Source: Paracoccaceae bacterium (lineage in GTDB: Bacteria > Pseudomonadota > Alphaproteobacteria > Rhodobacterales > Rhodobacteraceae). From it: a DNA stretch of 64,000 nt. The translations under genes and the position numbers were made by a program. Position 1 is the first letter of the stretch. Each line of letters starts with the position of its first letter. The notes beneath the pieces were generated by a model. The model made no database searches. It had not been told where the DNA came from and worked only from the letters and a program-made list of their open reading frames with translations. Shown here one piece after another: positions 55,935 through 64,000 of the stretch. The stretch spans positions 1-64,000 of the forward strand of contig JAPPHA010000060.1 of NCBI GenBank assembly GCA_028874915.1, given 5' to 3'.

Positions 55935-57329
55935 TCAGTTGGAGGCCGCCGGAGAGGCGGGAATGCCTTCGGGATAGGCCTGCGCCGGGACCTTGACCGG
56001 ATCGAGGCCATTTATCTGAACGTGATCGGGCACTCGCAACATGCCGGCCATTTTCAGAATGTAGGACACGATGTATCCGGGCACGAAACCGAGCAGGAAG
56101 AACACGATCGATCCCACGATCTGTCCAATCAGGCTGATCCGTGCGACTTCGCCTTCCGCACCCTGCAAGGCCGGGTAGCCGGTAGCAAAGATCCCGAGGA
56201 CCACCATTGCGTAGATGCCGATGGTTCCGTGGACGGTCACCGCCCCGACCGCGTCATCAATTCCCCATCGCTCAAGCACGTCGGCGGCCGGCTTCAGCAG
56301 CATGCCGGCACCGAAAGCGATGATAAAGGCGAGAGACGGGAAGTAGAGGTCGAGTCCCGAAGCTACCGAGATCAGCCCGGCGAGGCAGCCGGACATCATC
56401 CAGAAGGGATCCCGCGTGAAGGCCCATGACCCGATGATGCCGCCACCCATCCCCATGAGGATGTTGAAGCTCAGGGCACTGAGCGTGATCGGCGTCCCGT
56501 AGATGGTCGTCGCCTTGTCCGGGTACCAGGACCAGGCTTCGCCCGGGACAATAATGCAGGCCATGAGGAATCCCCAGAAGCCGACCATGATCAGCATCAG
56601 GCCCGTCACGGTGAACGGGAGGTTGTGTCCACGCAGATCGTTCGACGAACCATCGGAATTGAACTTGCCAATTCGCGGTCCGAGATTGATCAGCACGCCG
56701 AGCGCAAAGAATCCGGCGACGGCATGGACGAGGCCGGCGGCCCCGAAGTCGTGGACCCCAAATTGCGTGACCAGCCAGCCATCCGCATGCCAGCCCCAGG
56801 CCGCCGCGACGACCCATGCGAACGAGCCAAGGACGATGGCGCAAATGACAAAACCGACAGTCTGGATCCGCTCAATGAGGGCACCGGACATGATGGACGC
56901 CGTGGTGCAGGCAAACAGGGTGAACGCGCCCCAGAAGACGCCCGACGCCTGGTCGGCGATATTCGGACCCATGTACTGGGCGGCCTCGCCCCAGCCGAGT
57001 GCGATGGCATTCGCATATTCGGCGCCCGAGATTCCGGCCGGACCAACGCTGAAGGTCACGCCCGTGGGAAATGCCCAGTAGACCCACCAGCCAAACCAGT
57101 AGAAGGTCGGCACCATGAAGGCAAAGGCGAGGATGTTCTTGACGCCTGACGACAGCACGTTCTTCATTCGAGTTGCGCCCATTTCATAGCCGAGGAACCC
57201 GGCATGGATGATGATCATGAGCGGAATCGTCAGGTAGTAGTAGGTTTCGGCAAACATCGTGTTGGTCACGGCGGCACTTGCCTCGAGCTCCGCGATCCTT
57301 GCCGTTAGTTCAGCAAGTTGCTCTTCCAT
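55935..57329 (-). CDS. amt: Ammonium/methylammonium transporter (Amt) with N-terminal coiled coil
   Basis: A 464-residue Amt/Mep/Rh protein with eleven predicted spans. Core features include GYEMGATRMKNVLSSGVKNILAF, the DFGAAGLVHAVAG segment with the first pore histidine, LNILMG-like SFNILMGMGGGIIGSW, and DDAVGAVTVHGTIGIYAM with the second. Before the first span lies EEQLAELTARIAELEASAA, a short heptad-like coiled coil not found in AmtB of enteric bacteria. No glnK gene is adjacent; instead a 57-residue membrane protein follows. Next to tdm and tmm it could take up ammonium or methylated amines. Confidence 0.93.
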   Translation of the reverse strand: MEEQLAELTARIAELEASAAVTNTMFAETYYYLTIPLMIIIHAGFLGYEMGATRMKNVLSSGVKNILAFAFMVPTFYWFGWWVYWAFPTGVTFSVGPAGISGAEYANAIALGWGEAAQYMGPNIADQASGVFWGAFTLFACTTASIMSGALIERIQTVGFVICAIVLGSFAWVVAAAWGWHADGWLVTQFGVHDFGAAGLVHAVAGFFALGVLINLGPRIGKFNSDGSSNDLRGHNLPFTVTGLMLIMVGFWGFLMACIIVPGEAWSWYPDKATTIYGTPITLSALSFNILMGMGGGIIGSWAFTRDPFWMMSGCLAGLISVASGLDLYFPSLAFIIAFGAGMLLKPAADVLERWGIDDAVGAVTVHGTIGIYAMVVLGIFATGYPALQGAEGEVARISLIGQIVGSIVFFLLGFVPGYIVSYILKMAGMLRVPDHVQINGLDPVKVPAQAYPEGIPASPAASN

Positions 57330-57406
57330 TGCTTAACTCCCAGTTTGTCAACGCTGCCGAATCCGGCCAATTCGAGAAGCCTTGGCGAGACCGCAGCCCG
57401 CGCAAG

Positions 57407-57424
57407 ATTGGCATATGTGCCAAT
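57407..57424. promoter_or_regulatory. Palindrome ATTGGCA-TATG-TGCCAAT upstream of amt
   Basis: A perfect 7-base inverted repeat with a 4-base spacer, about 80 bases upstream of the amt start. It is a candidate operator. I looked for a sigma-54 promoter (GG-N10-GC spacing) around it and did not find a good one. Confidence 0.45.
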
Positions 57425-57764
57425 TTCAAGCAACGCATTCACCAGATTTTGAACCACCTTTGAGCCATTTCTCGGCATGTGTCCCGGATTTGAACTGAAT
57501 TTAGGCAAATCAATGACCGTGTTTTGCCCGGTCGGCGCGGCCATTTCGGCTGAGTCGGAACCGACCCGGCGGAGCCTGCGGTGTGCGGAAATCGAACGAA
57601 ACGGCACCTTCTGTTTGGTCCTCGACCTATCGTTGCGTTCCGTCCCGCCATTATGCCATCATCCGGTGAGGGGCGTCCGTTCGCTCCGGTCCTTTGCAAT
57701 GTCCTGGCATCCCGCCGGAGACCGGCGCCGAATGCGGGGCGACGGCAGCACATTGGGTCCGGTC

Positions 57765-58667
57765 ATGCCAGCAATTTGGTTACGCGACAGTCCCGTGTTC
57801 CAGTTGGTCGAATACACACCAATCTGGTTGCTGTTGAAGGTGAGCAGCGTCATTCCGGCCGATACGAGAGCGAAGCTGTGGGGTAACCTGGGAAGCCAGT
57901 TGACGCGGGTTCATCCCGGATTCCGGAACCGCGTCGTCCGCAATCTTGAAAGGGTCATGCCGGAACTTACGGCGCGCGATCGAAAACGGCTTCTTAGGCT
58001 GGTCGGGCAAAATGCCGCCTTGACCCTGTCGGAGCTTCTGTTCAACGGGCAGTTCGGAGGCCGCCGTTCCCGGTTTGACGTTGCGGGTCCCGGTCTGGCT
58101 ACCGTGGATGCCGCGCGGGGGAAGGGGTGCATCATCGTGTCCGGCCATTTCGGCCAGTGGGAAGCGGTTCGCCATGTGCTCCGGGCCAGGGACCTGACAT
58201 GCGCAGCCATTTACAAACCCAACCGGAACCGGTTTTTCGACGGAGTCTATCTTCGGAACATCAAATGCGGCGGCGAACCCATTTTCGAAATTGGTTCCGC
58301 CGGTATGCGGGATGTTGTCCGGCATCTCCGTGACGGCGGTTTCGTCTCCCTGCTTCTCGACCAGCGCTATGCTCGAGGCGAAGTTCTGGATTTCCTTGGG
58401 CGTCCGGCAATGACGTCGACGATCCCTGCAGAACTAGCGCTCAAGTTTTCGGTCCCGATCGTGCCCGCCTATGGGACACGGCTCGCCAACAGCCGGATTT
58501 CAGTTGAATTCGAGACCCCCATCGAACATTCGGACGCGGCCAGCATGACGCAGGCGATAAACGACAGCCTGGCTGCGCGCGTACGCCGAAACCCGGAACA
58601 GTGGAACTGGCTGCACCGGCGTTGGGCGAATGTCCCGGATCGTGCATTGCCTGCCGGTGCAAAATGA
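57765..58667 (+). CDS. Lipid A biosynthesis acyltransferase family protein (LpxL/HtrB-like)
   Basis: A 300-residue membrane-associated acyltransferase. N-terminal hydrophobic anchor (FQLVEYTPIWLLLKVSSVIP), the catalytic H-x4-E motif in SGHFGQWEAV, and the later GGFVSLLLDQRYARGEVLDFLGRPAMTSTIPAELALKF block typical of LpxL/HtrB. It adds a secondary acyl chain to lipid A or acts on a related lipid. The start at 57765 gives family length; the open frame extends upstream but without similarity. It is followed by nonulosonic acid genes, so it may be part of a surface-glycolipid locus. Confidence 0.88.
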   Translation: MPAIWLRDSPVFQLVEYTPIWLLLKVSSVIPADTRAKLWGNLGSQLTRVHPGFRNRVVRNLERVMPELTARDRKRLLRLVGQNAALTLSELLFNGQFGGRRSRFDVAGPGLATVDAARGKGCIIVSGHFGQWEAVRHVLRARDLTCAAIYKPNRNRFFDGVYLRNIKCGGEPIFEIGSAGMRDVVRHLRDGGFVSLLLDQRYARGEVLDFLGRPAMTSTIPAELALKFSVPIVPAYGTRLANSRISVEFETPIEHSDAASMTQAINDSLAARVRRNPEQWNWLHRRWANVPDRALPAGAK

Positions 58668-58775
58668 CGGGAGCCCGGAAGTGGCAAGGTCGGTTCCGCC
58701 GGTGACCCGGACGGACCAATGTCGATTCAGCGGCCCAAGCCCGAAATCGGATGCCGCCCCGAGAGGACCCGACCC

Positions 58776-59843
58776 ATGACCGTCGCTGGCACGGGGACGC
58801 GGACACCCCGCCTGAGAATTGGCCACCGGGATGTCGTGCCCGGATCCCCGCCGCTTATCATCGCCGAAATCGGCATTAACCACGGTGGCAGTCTCGAGGT
58901 GGCGAAGACCATGGTCAGCCGGGCCGCCGCCGCCGGTTGCGAGTGTGTGAAACACCAAACCCATTTCGTCGACGATGAGATGACCGATGAGGCACGTTCC
59001 ATTGTTCCGCCCAATGCGGAGGTCTCGATCTGGGACATCATGGAGCGATGTGCCCTTTCGCCTGACGACGAAATCCAACTCAAGGCCCATGCCGAATCTC
59101 TCGGCCTCATCTACATATCAACACCGTTCAGCCGGGCCGCCGCCGACTTTCTCGCCGAGATCGGTGTGCTGGCCTTCAAGATCGGGTCCGGGGAAGCCGA
59201 CCATATTCCTCTTATCCGCCATGTTTCCCGGTTCGGGAAACCTGTCATAATGTCGACCGGCATGCAGTCGATCGCTTCGCTTCAGGATTCGGTCGGCATC
59301 CTCGATGCGGCCGGAATCGATTACGCCCTTCTCGAATGCACGAACCTCTACCCGTCGCCGCCCGAGCAGGTCTCTCTCAAGGGGATCGGCGACCTGAGGG
59401 CTGCCTTTCCAAATGCCGTCGTCGGTTTTTCCGACCATTCGATAGGACCGGAAATGGCCATCGCTGCCGTCGCGCTCGGGGCCATGATCGTCGAGCGCCA
59501 CTTTACCGACAGCCGTTACCGGGACGGACCCGATATCGCCTGTTCGATGGACCCGCTCGAACTCTCCGGATTGATCCAGAAATCTCGCGAGATCGCTACC
59601 GCCCGCGACAACGACAAGAAACGGACCGGTCCCGAAGAAGAAGTCTACCGATTTGCCCGGTCGTCAGTCGTCGCGGATCGGGACCTTCCGGCAGGGCGTG
59701 TGATTGCCGAGGCCGACATCTGGGCCCGGCGGCCAGGGACAGGCGAGATTCCCGGACATGAATTCGACCGTGTGATCGGCAGGACGCTGAGGCGGGCCAC
59801 CCGCCGCAATACCCAGTTGAAATGGACGGACTTCGCCGGGTGA
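58776..59843 (+). CDS. neuB: N-acetylneuraminate/nonulosonate synthase (NeuB family)
   Basis: A 355-residue enzyme that condenses phosphoenolpyruvate with a hexosamine derivative. It has the TIM barrel start LIIAEIGINHGGSLEVAKTM, KHQTHFVDDEM, STPFSRAAADFL, KIGSGEADHIPLIRHV, MSTGMQSI and GFSDHSIGPEMAIAAVALGA, and a C-terminal antifreeze-like SAF domain (RSSVVADRDLPAGRVIAEADIWARRPG). The ATG at 58776 follows GAGAGGA. Members make sialic, legionaminic or pseudaminic acid; the exact sugar is not deducible. Confidence 0.9.
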   Translation: MTVAGTGTRTPRLRIGHRDVVPGSPPLIIAEIGINHGGSLEVAKTMVSRAAAAGCECVKHQTHFVDDEMTDEARSIVPPNAEVSIWDIMERCALSPDDEIQLKAHAESLGLIYISTPFSRAAADFLAEIGVLAFKIGSGEADHIPLIRHVSRFGKPVIMSTGMQSIASLQDSVGILDAAGIDYALLECTNLYPSPPEQVSLKGIGDLRAAFPNAVVGFSDHSIGPEMAIAAVALGAMIVERHFTDSRYRDGPDIACSMDPLELSGLIQKSREIATARDNDKKRTGPEEEVYRFARSSVVADRDLPAGRVIAEADIWARRPGTGEIPGHEFDRVIGRTLRRATRRNTQLKWTDFAG

Positions 59844-59996
59844 TCGCGGACCAACCGGCTCCGGATCACCTGACGAACGGAGCGGAACGGACGTGACCAT
59901 CTTCGTGCGTGCCGTGCCGTTCGTCGCGGTCACGCGTTCGCCCGTCGAGCCCGAATGGCGAGCTTGCCGGTTCCCGCCGGTTCAGGGAGGCGACTG

Positions 59997-60950
59997 ATGC
60001 GAATTCTCGTCATTGGAAAGGGCTCAGTCGGCGAACGGCATCATCGAAACCTCTGCACGCTTGGCGTCGAAAGCCGGTGGCTCCGTTTGGCTGAGTTCAT
60101 GGAGAGCGGCAAGACCGGGCGCTTGCTCGATCTTGATCACTATGACGGAGCCGTGGTCGCGACAGCCACAACTGTCCGCCTCGACGTTATTCGCAAATTC
60201 GCAGCGGCAGGGCTTCCTCTCTATATCGAAAAACCGCTGGCATTCCGTCCGGACGATGTCCGGGACATCCTGACGATCTGTCGGGGAATCGCATCGCGAA
60301 GCCTGGTCGGCTTCATGATGCGCTATCACCCGGCTGTTCGCTACCTTGCGGACCAGGACCTCGCCGGAGTCTATTCCTTTGCCTTTGAGATCGGGCATGA
60401 TGTCCGGCAATGGCGTCCCGGGCGGATGTTTTCCGGCAGCTATGCATCCGAATCCGAAGGCGGTGGCGTCCTTCTCGACCTGTGCCACGAACTGGACATG
60501 GCCTGGCAGTTGTTTCCCGAGGCCCGGACCGTTTCGGTCTCATGCCTTGGTCATGCAGACTGGCCGGGTGTCGATTTCTGCACCCGGGTGGAACTCGGGG
60601 GACGGTCCCGAGCGTCGGGCACCGTCGCCATGGACTATTTGTCGCCGGTTCCCGTTCGTCGCATCGTCCTCCGTGGAATTGATGGCAGTTACGACTTTGA
60701 TCTTGCGAACAACGAATTCCTGCATGAAACCGCCGAAAGGCGGAGGTTCCTGCCGCTCGGATGCGAAAGGAACGCCATGTTTCTCGCGGCGATGGAAGAC
60801 TTTCTCGGATTCGTGTCGGGTCAGCCACCCACCCCCGTCCGCCTGACGCCCCGGTTGGACCACGTCGGACAGGTCTGCATGCGAATAGCCGAGGCATGGG
60901 ATGCACGGCAATTCAACGACTGCATGCTGTCTTCAGGGGACTTCCGATGA
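59997..60950 (+). CDS. Gfo/Idh/MocA-family oxidoreductase
   Basis: A 317-residue NAD(P)-binding oxidoreductase: Rossmann start RILVIGKGSVGERHHRNL, the EKPLAF motif in LYIEKPLAFRPDDV, then GGGVLLDLCHELDMAWQLF for the substrate histidine region. It probably alters the precursor or product sugar of the nonulosonic acid pathway. Good AGGGAGG before the ATG at 59997. Its stop overlaps the neuA start (ATGA). Confidence 0.9.
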   Translation: MRILVIGKGSVGERHHRNLCTLGVESRWLRLAEFMESGKTGRLLDLDHYDGAVVATATTVRLDVIRKFAAAGLPLYIEKPLAFRPDDVRDILTICRGIASRSLVGFMMRYHPAVRYLADQDLAGVYSFAFEIGHDVRQWRPGRMFSGSYASESEGGGVLLDLCHELDMAWQLFPEARTVSVSCLGHADWPGVDFCTRVELGGRSRASGTVAMDYLSPVPVRRIVLRGIDGSYDFDLANNEFLHETAERRRFLPLGCERNAMFLAAMEDFLGFVSGQPPTPVRLTPRLDHVGQVCMRIAEAWDARQFNDCMLSSGDFR

Positions 60951-61642
60951 TCATCGGCCATATCGGCGCGCGCGGCGGATCGAGGGGTGTCAAGGGCAAG
61001 AACATGCAGGAAATTTGCGGCCGGCCCCTGATCGACTGGTCTCTCGATCAACTGTTCGAATCTGATTGCATCGATCATGTGGTGGTGTCGACCGACAGTC
61101 CCGACATTTACACCCATGCCCGGGCCCGGGGCACGCTTCCGATCGGATTGCGGCCGGCGCGACTGGCCACCGACAGCGCTGCCAAATGGGACGTCTGGCG
61201 CCACGCCCTTGAAGCGGCCGAGGCCCTCGCCGGGACGGCCACGGCTTTTGTCGACCTGGACTGCACTTCACCGCTCAGGACTGCAGAAGACATCGCGTCC
61301 GCGATCGCGTTGTTCGTATCCGAAGCGCCGGACATGGTCATGTCGTGCTGCAGGGCACGGAAGAATCCTTATTTCAATCTGGTCGAACCCGACGAGACCG
61401 GAGCGCTCCGGATCTCGAAGCCATTGCCGACTCCTGTCGTTTCCCGGCAGCAGGCACCGCGGGTCTATGAGCATGCTGCGTCGACTTATGTTGTTTCGCC
61501 GGACTATTTGCGGCGGTCCTCGGGCCTGTTCGAGGGGCGGGTTATTCCCTATGTGATGCCCGTTGAGCGATGCATGGACATCGACGACGAGACGGACTTC
61601 CGGCTGGTGCAGTTCCTTTTGCGGGAGAGACTCGATGCATGA
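60947..61642 (+). CDS. neuA: Acylneuraminate cytidylyltransferase (NeuA family)
   Basis: A 231-residue CMP-sugar synthetase that activates nonulosonic acids with CTP. The nucleotide loop is IGARGGSRGVKGKN (variant of ARGGSKGIPxKN), followed by GRPLIDWSL, VVVSTDSPDI, LDCTSPLRTAEDI and the YVVSPDYLRR and MDIDDETDFRL ends. Compact compared with enterobacterial NeuA, but typical of LegF/NeuA-type enzymes. Overlaps both neighbours, so the four sugar genes are one translational unit. Confidence 0.92.
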   Translation: MIIGHIGARGGSRGVKGKNMQEICGRPLIDWSLDQLFESDCIDHVVVSTDSPDIYTHARARGTLPIGLRPARLATDSAAKWDVWRHALEAAEALAGTATAFVDLDCTSPLRTAEDIASAIALFVSEAPDMVMSCCRARKNPYFNLVEPDETGALRISKPLPTPVVSRQQAPRVYEHAASTYVVSPDYLRRSSGLFEGRVIPYVMPVERCMDIDDETDFRLVQFLLRERLDA

Positions 61643-62426
61643 TCAACTCGCTGGACGTACCGTTGTCATCACCGGTGCCGGCGGTCTCCTTGGCGCGACC
61701 TATGTGAACCGGATGCTGGCTGCTGGCGCTCGCGTCGTGGCGACCGACCTTCCAGGCGAACGCCTGGGTGGCCTCGTCTTCCGGCATGGCAGCGATCCCG
61801 GCTTCCGGCATTATCCGCTCGACGTCACCGACGAAGGCCAGGTCGAGGCCGTCTTCGGCCGCATCCGCTCCGACGGGTGGGAACCCAATGTGGTTCTCAA
61901 CAATGCGGCGATCACAGCGGAGTTGCTGATGGGGGATGACATTCCGTTCCCCGACTTTGCGGAAACCTCGCTTGACGACTGGAACCGGACTCTCAAAACC
62001 AATCTGACAGGGGCCTTCCTGATCGCCCGGCAGATGGATCGTGACATCGTGGGCCGGTACCCGTCCGCGCTGATCAACGTAGCATCAATGTACGCGCTCA
62101 AGGGACCCCATCACCGGATCTACGAGGGGATGCCCTTCCGGTCATTCGCTGCCTACTCGGCCTCCAAGGCCGGACTGCACGGTCTGACCGTATGGCTGGC
62201 CGGGTCCTGGGCGGGCCGGCAGGCGACGGTCAATACGCTGGCGCCGGGCGCCGTTTACAACGGGCATTCCAAAGACTTCCAGACCCGGGTTGGGGAACTG
62301 ATCATGGCAGGACGCATGGCCGATCCGGACGAAATCGCCGACGCCATGCTGTTCCTGTGCTCGGCCCAGGCGGGCTACGTGACGGGCCAGATGATTAACG
62401 TAGATGGCGGATTCAGTGCTTGGTAG
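61635..62426 (+). CDS. Short-chain dehydrogenase/reductase in the nonulosonate cassette
   Basis: A 263-residue SDR: cofactor loop TGAGGLLGATY, NNAA motif, catalytic Ser in INVASMYAL and YSASK (Tyr-x3-Lys), PGAV after the catalytic helix, and the terminal INVDGGFSAW. The ATG at 61635 overlaps neuA by 8 bases. Its role is probably an oxidation or reduction of the nonulosonic acid or a precursor. The coupling to neuA is evidence of common function; the substrate is unknown. Confidence 0.9.
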   Translation: MHDQLAGRTVVITGAGGLLGATYVNRMLAAGARVVATDLPGERLGGLVFRHGSDPGFRHYPLDVTDEGQVEAVFGRIRSDGWEPNVVLNNAAITAELLMGDDIPFPDFAETSLDDWNRTLKTNLTGAFLIARQMDRDIVGRYPSALINVASMYALKGPHHRIYEGMPFRSFAAYSASKAGLHGLTVWLAGSWAGRQATVNTLAPGAVYNGHSKDFQTRVGELIMAGRMADPDEIADAMLFLCSAQAGYVTGQMINVDGGFSAW

Positions 62427-62910
62427 GCACGTTGCCGTGCCGGTCAAAGGTCCGCGGGGCGATGACGCGGTCCCGGGGACCCGGGTGGCACGATAGTTTA
62501 ACGCGCATCAGGCTATGGAATGGAGTCTTCCGGAAGGTTGCGGGGGCGCCGGGGGTTTTCAGCGGCAATTCGAACGCCAGTGAAAGGGGTGGGGCTGCCG
62601 TGAGGCAAGCCGTTGCTCAACACACGCCGAACGGATTGAGGCTGGCGTCCCGGCCGACGTTGCGCGCGGTGTCCATACCGGAATGCCGGCAAGGTCACCG
62701 CATGCACTCGCCGACGATCCGAGGAATCCCGTAGCTCCCAACCGAATCCTGGGATAACATGCCGGGCTATTGTCCTCTGGGCAGTGCCAGGGTCGGCGCG
62801 ATGCCCCTTGCGAATTTCAATTGACGGGCCCGGGTGGCCCGGCCAAGTCTGTATCGCAGCCGGAAACTCCGTTGACCCCAACGGATGTCAAGCGCGAATG
62901 GAGCCGTAGA
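62427..62910. other. Intergenic stretch before the hydantoinase gene
   Basis: About 480 bases with no supported gene; the open frames do not show domains. The last bases hold a GGAG site eight bases before the ATG at 62911. I did not find an evident terminator for the nonulosonate unit. Confidence 0.5.
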
Positions 62911-64000
62911 ATGGGAGGAAAAATCACGCGCGTGGCGACCGATGTTGGGGGAACGTTCACCGACCTGGTTTGTTTCGAGACCGATCCCGAAACCGGAATG
63001 TCGGACCTGCGCATTGCCAAGTCCGATACGACGCCACCGGACTTCGAAACCGGCGTCCTGAACGTGATCGAGAAGTCAGGCGTCGCGCCTGACGAGATCG
63101 ACTTCCTGGCGCACGGAACCACGATCGTCATCAACGCGCTCGCCGAGCGAACAGGTGTCACGGTCGGGCTGGTGACGACCCTGGGATTCCGCGACGTCCT
63201 TGAGATTGCGCGCGGGAACCGTCCCGACTTCTTTAATTTGCACTACGACAAACCGCCTCCGTTCGTTCCGCGTTACCTGCGCCGGGAGTTGCCGGGTCGC
63301 ATAACGTACCTGGGAGAAGAACTTCAGCCGCTCGATCTTTCGCCGCTTCCGGAAATCATCGATGAATTCCGGTCCGAAGGCGTTCAGGCTATCGCCATCT
63401 GCCTTCTTCATTCCTACGCCGACCCGACGCACGAATTGGAGGTCCAGGCGGAAGTTCGCCGTCTTTGGCCGGACGTTCCCACAGTTGCGTCGCATCAGAT
63501 CACGCGGGAATGGCGGGAATACGAACGTACGAACACGGCTGTCCTGTCTGCGTATGTCCAACCGGTTGCAGAGCGGTATCTGAAAAAACTGGACGAGGGC
63601 GTCAGGACTCTGGGATTCACGGGTCCGCTCTACGTGATGCAGTCGAATTGCGGTGTCGACACCGTCGACTCGGCGTCTCGCATTCCGATAACCATGGTGG
63701 AATCCGGTCCGGCATCCGGCGTCTGGGGAGCCGCCGAGCTTGGCAAGCTGATTGGCGAACGTAACATCATTGCCCTTGATATCGGGGGCACGACCGCGAA
63801 ATGCTCGCTCGTTCACGACGGCCACGTAAAGATCGTCACCGATTACTGGATTGAGCGGAACCGGACATCGTCAGGATATCCAATCATGGTCCCCGTGGTC
63901 GACATGGTCGAGATCGGTAACGGCGGCGGCTCGGTTGCGCACGTCGACAGGTTCGGAAAACTCTACGTGGGGCCGCAATCGGCAGGCGCACTTCCCGGCC
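62911..64000 (+). CDS. Hydantoinase/oxoprolinase A-type subunit (HyuA), truncated by the window
   Basis: The first 363 residues of a HyuA/N-methylhydantoinase A-type ATP-dependent amide hydrolase. The phosphate-1 motif VATDVGGTFTDLVCFE is at the N-terminus; then HGTTIVINALAERTG, GFRDVLEIARGNRPDFFNL, and the central VESGPASGVWGAAELG and ALDIGGTTAKCSLVHDG (phosphate-2) regions. The reading frame is open to the last base, so the C-terminus and the usual HyuB partner lie outside the window. Substrate may be a hydantoin, 5-oxoproline or a related cyclic amide. Confidence 0.92.
   Translation, partial: MGGKITRVATDVGGTFTDLVCFETDPETGMSDLRIAKSDTTPPDFETGVLNVIEKSGVAPDEIDFLAHGTTIVINALAERTGVTVGLVTTLGFRDVLEIARGNRPDFFNLHYDKPPPFVPRYLRRELPGRITYLGEELQPLDLSPLPEIIDEFRSEGVQAIAICLLHSYADPTHELEVQAEVRRLWPDVPTVASHQITREWREYERTNTAVLSAYVQPVAERYLKKLDEGVRTLGFTGPLYVMQSNCGVDTVDSASRIPITMVESGPASGVWGAAELGKLIGERNIIALDIGGTTAKCSLVHDGHVKIVTDYWIERNRTSSGYPIMVPVVDMVEIGNGGGSVAHVDRFGKLYVGPQSAGALPG

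Noticed and set aside
57395-57440. A sigma-54 promoter upstream of amt
   Set aside because: TGGCAC is present on the minus strand, but the next TTGC lies 11 bases on instead of 5, so the -24/-12 spacing is wrong.

Overview
The window looks like chromosomal DNA of a GC-rich alphaproteobacterium, probably a marine Rhodobacterales-type organism. Pointers are the complete trimethylamine/TMAO catabolic gene set (tmm, tmoX, tmoW, tmoV, tdm) characteristic of marine alphaproteobacteria, an IF-3 with an ARRPHHAPP-type N-terminus, a DksA with a single remaining zinc-site cysteine, and a MoxR/von Willebrand pair. The placement rests on recalled protein families, not on a search. No rRNA, CRISPR array, prophage or intact insertion sequence was seen; there is one tRNA-Gly(TCC).

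Layout. 0.7-4.7 kb: pyrC behind the cytochrome c biogenesis genes ccmA-B-C-D-G, tightly overlapping on the minus strand. 5.4-14.2 kb: a ten-gene minus-strand operon, divergent from a LysR regulator, joining a sugar-type ABC transporter with a TorT-like binding protein, PxpA/PxpB/PxpC, a stand-alone biotin carboxylase and biotin carrier, the biotin importer BioY and a small cupin. It reads as a self-contained uptake and biotin-dependent catabolism module. 16.2-19.8 kb: aconitase A and a DUF1223 protein. 19.9-22.2 kb: a three-polypeptide nitrile hydratase/thiocyanate hydrolase with a translationally coupled EamA transporter. 22.6-23.7 kb: infC, apparently starting on ATA, and tRNA-Gly. 23.8-30.6 kb: an oligopeptide-type ABC operon preceded by a second EamA transporter. 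31.2-32.8 kb: glpD.

32.8-34.6 kb is decayed. One continuous forward frame, interrupted by stop codons, holds what looks like a TIR-like nucleotide-binding protein followed by an MNT nucleotidyltransferase and a HEPN partner, the remains of a defence or toxin-antitoxin cassette. 34.6-39.5 kb holds dksA, a MoxR ATPase, a GNAT enzyme, a 56-residue membrane protein, a CoxE-like von Willebrand protein and an M48 peptidase.

39.6-57.3 kb is a methylated-amine supercluster. It contains a GntR regulator with operator-like palindromes, a glutamine-synthetase-family enzyme, the three N-methylglutamate-synthase/Glx subunits, an unknown 137-residue protein, a nitrilase-family amidase, an unknown 224-residue protein, tmm, the TMAO transporter, tdm, and a convergent unit of an Amt transporter with an N-terminal coiled coil and a 57-residue single-span membrane protein. 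The likely flow is TMA to TMAO (Tmm), TMAO import (TmoXWV), TMAO to dimethylamine plus formaldehyde (Tdm), then monomethylamine handling through glutamyl intermediates and nitrogen recovery. Dimethylamine monooxygenase and N-methylglutamate dehydrogenase genes are not in the window.

57.8-62.4 kb: a lipid A-type acyltransferase followed by a nonulosonic-acid cassette (NeuB, Gfo/Idh/MocA, NeuA, SDR) for surface glycans. The window ends inside a hydantoinase/oxoprolinase A-type gene.
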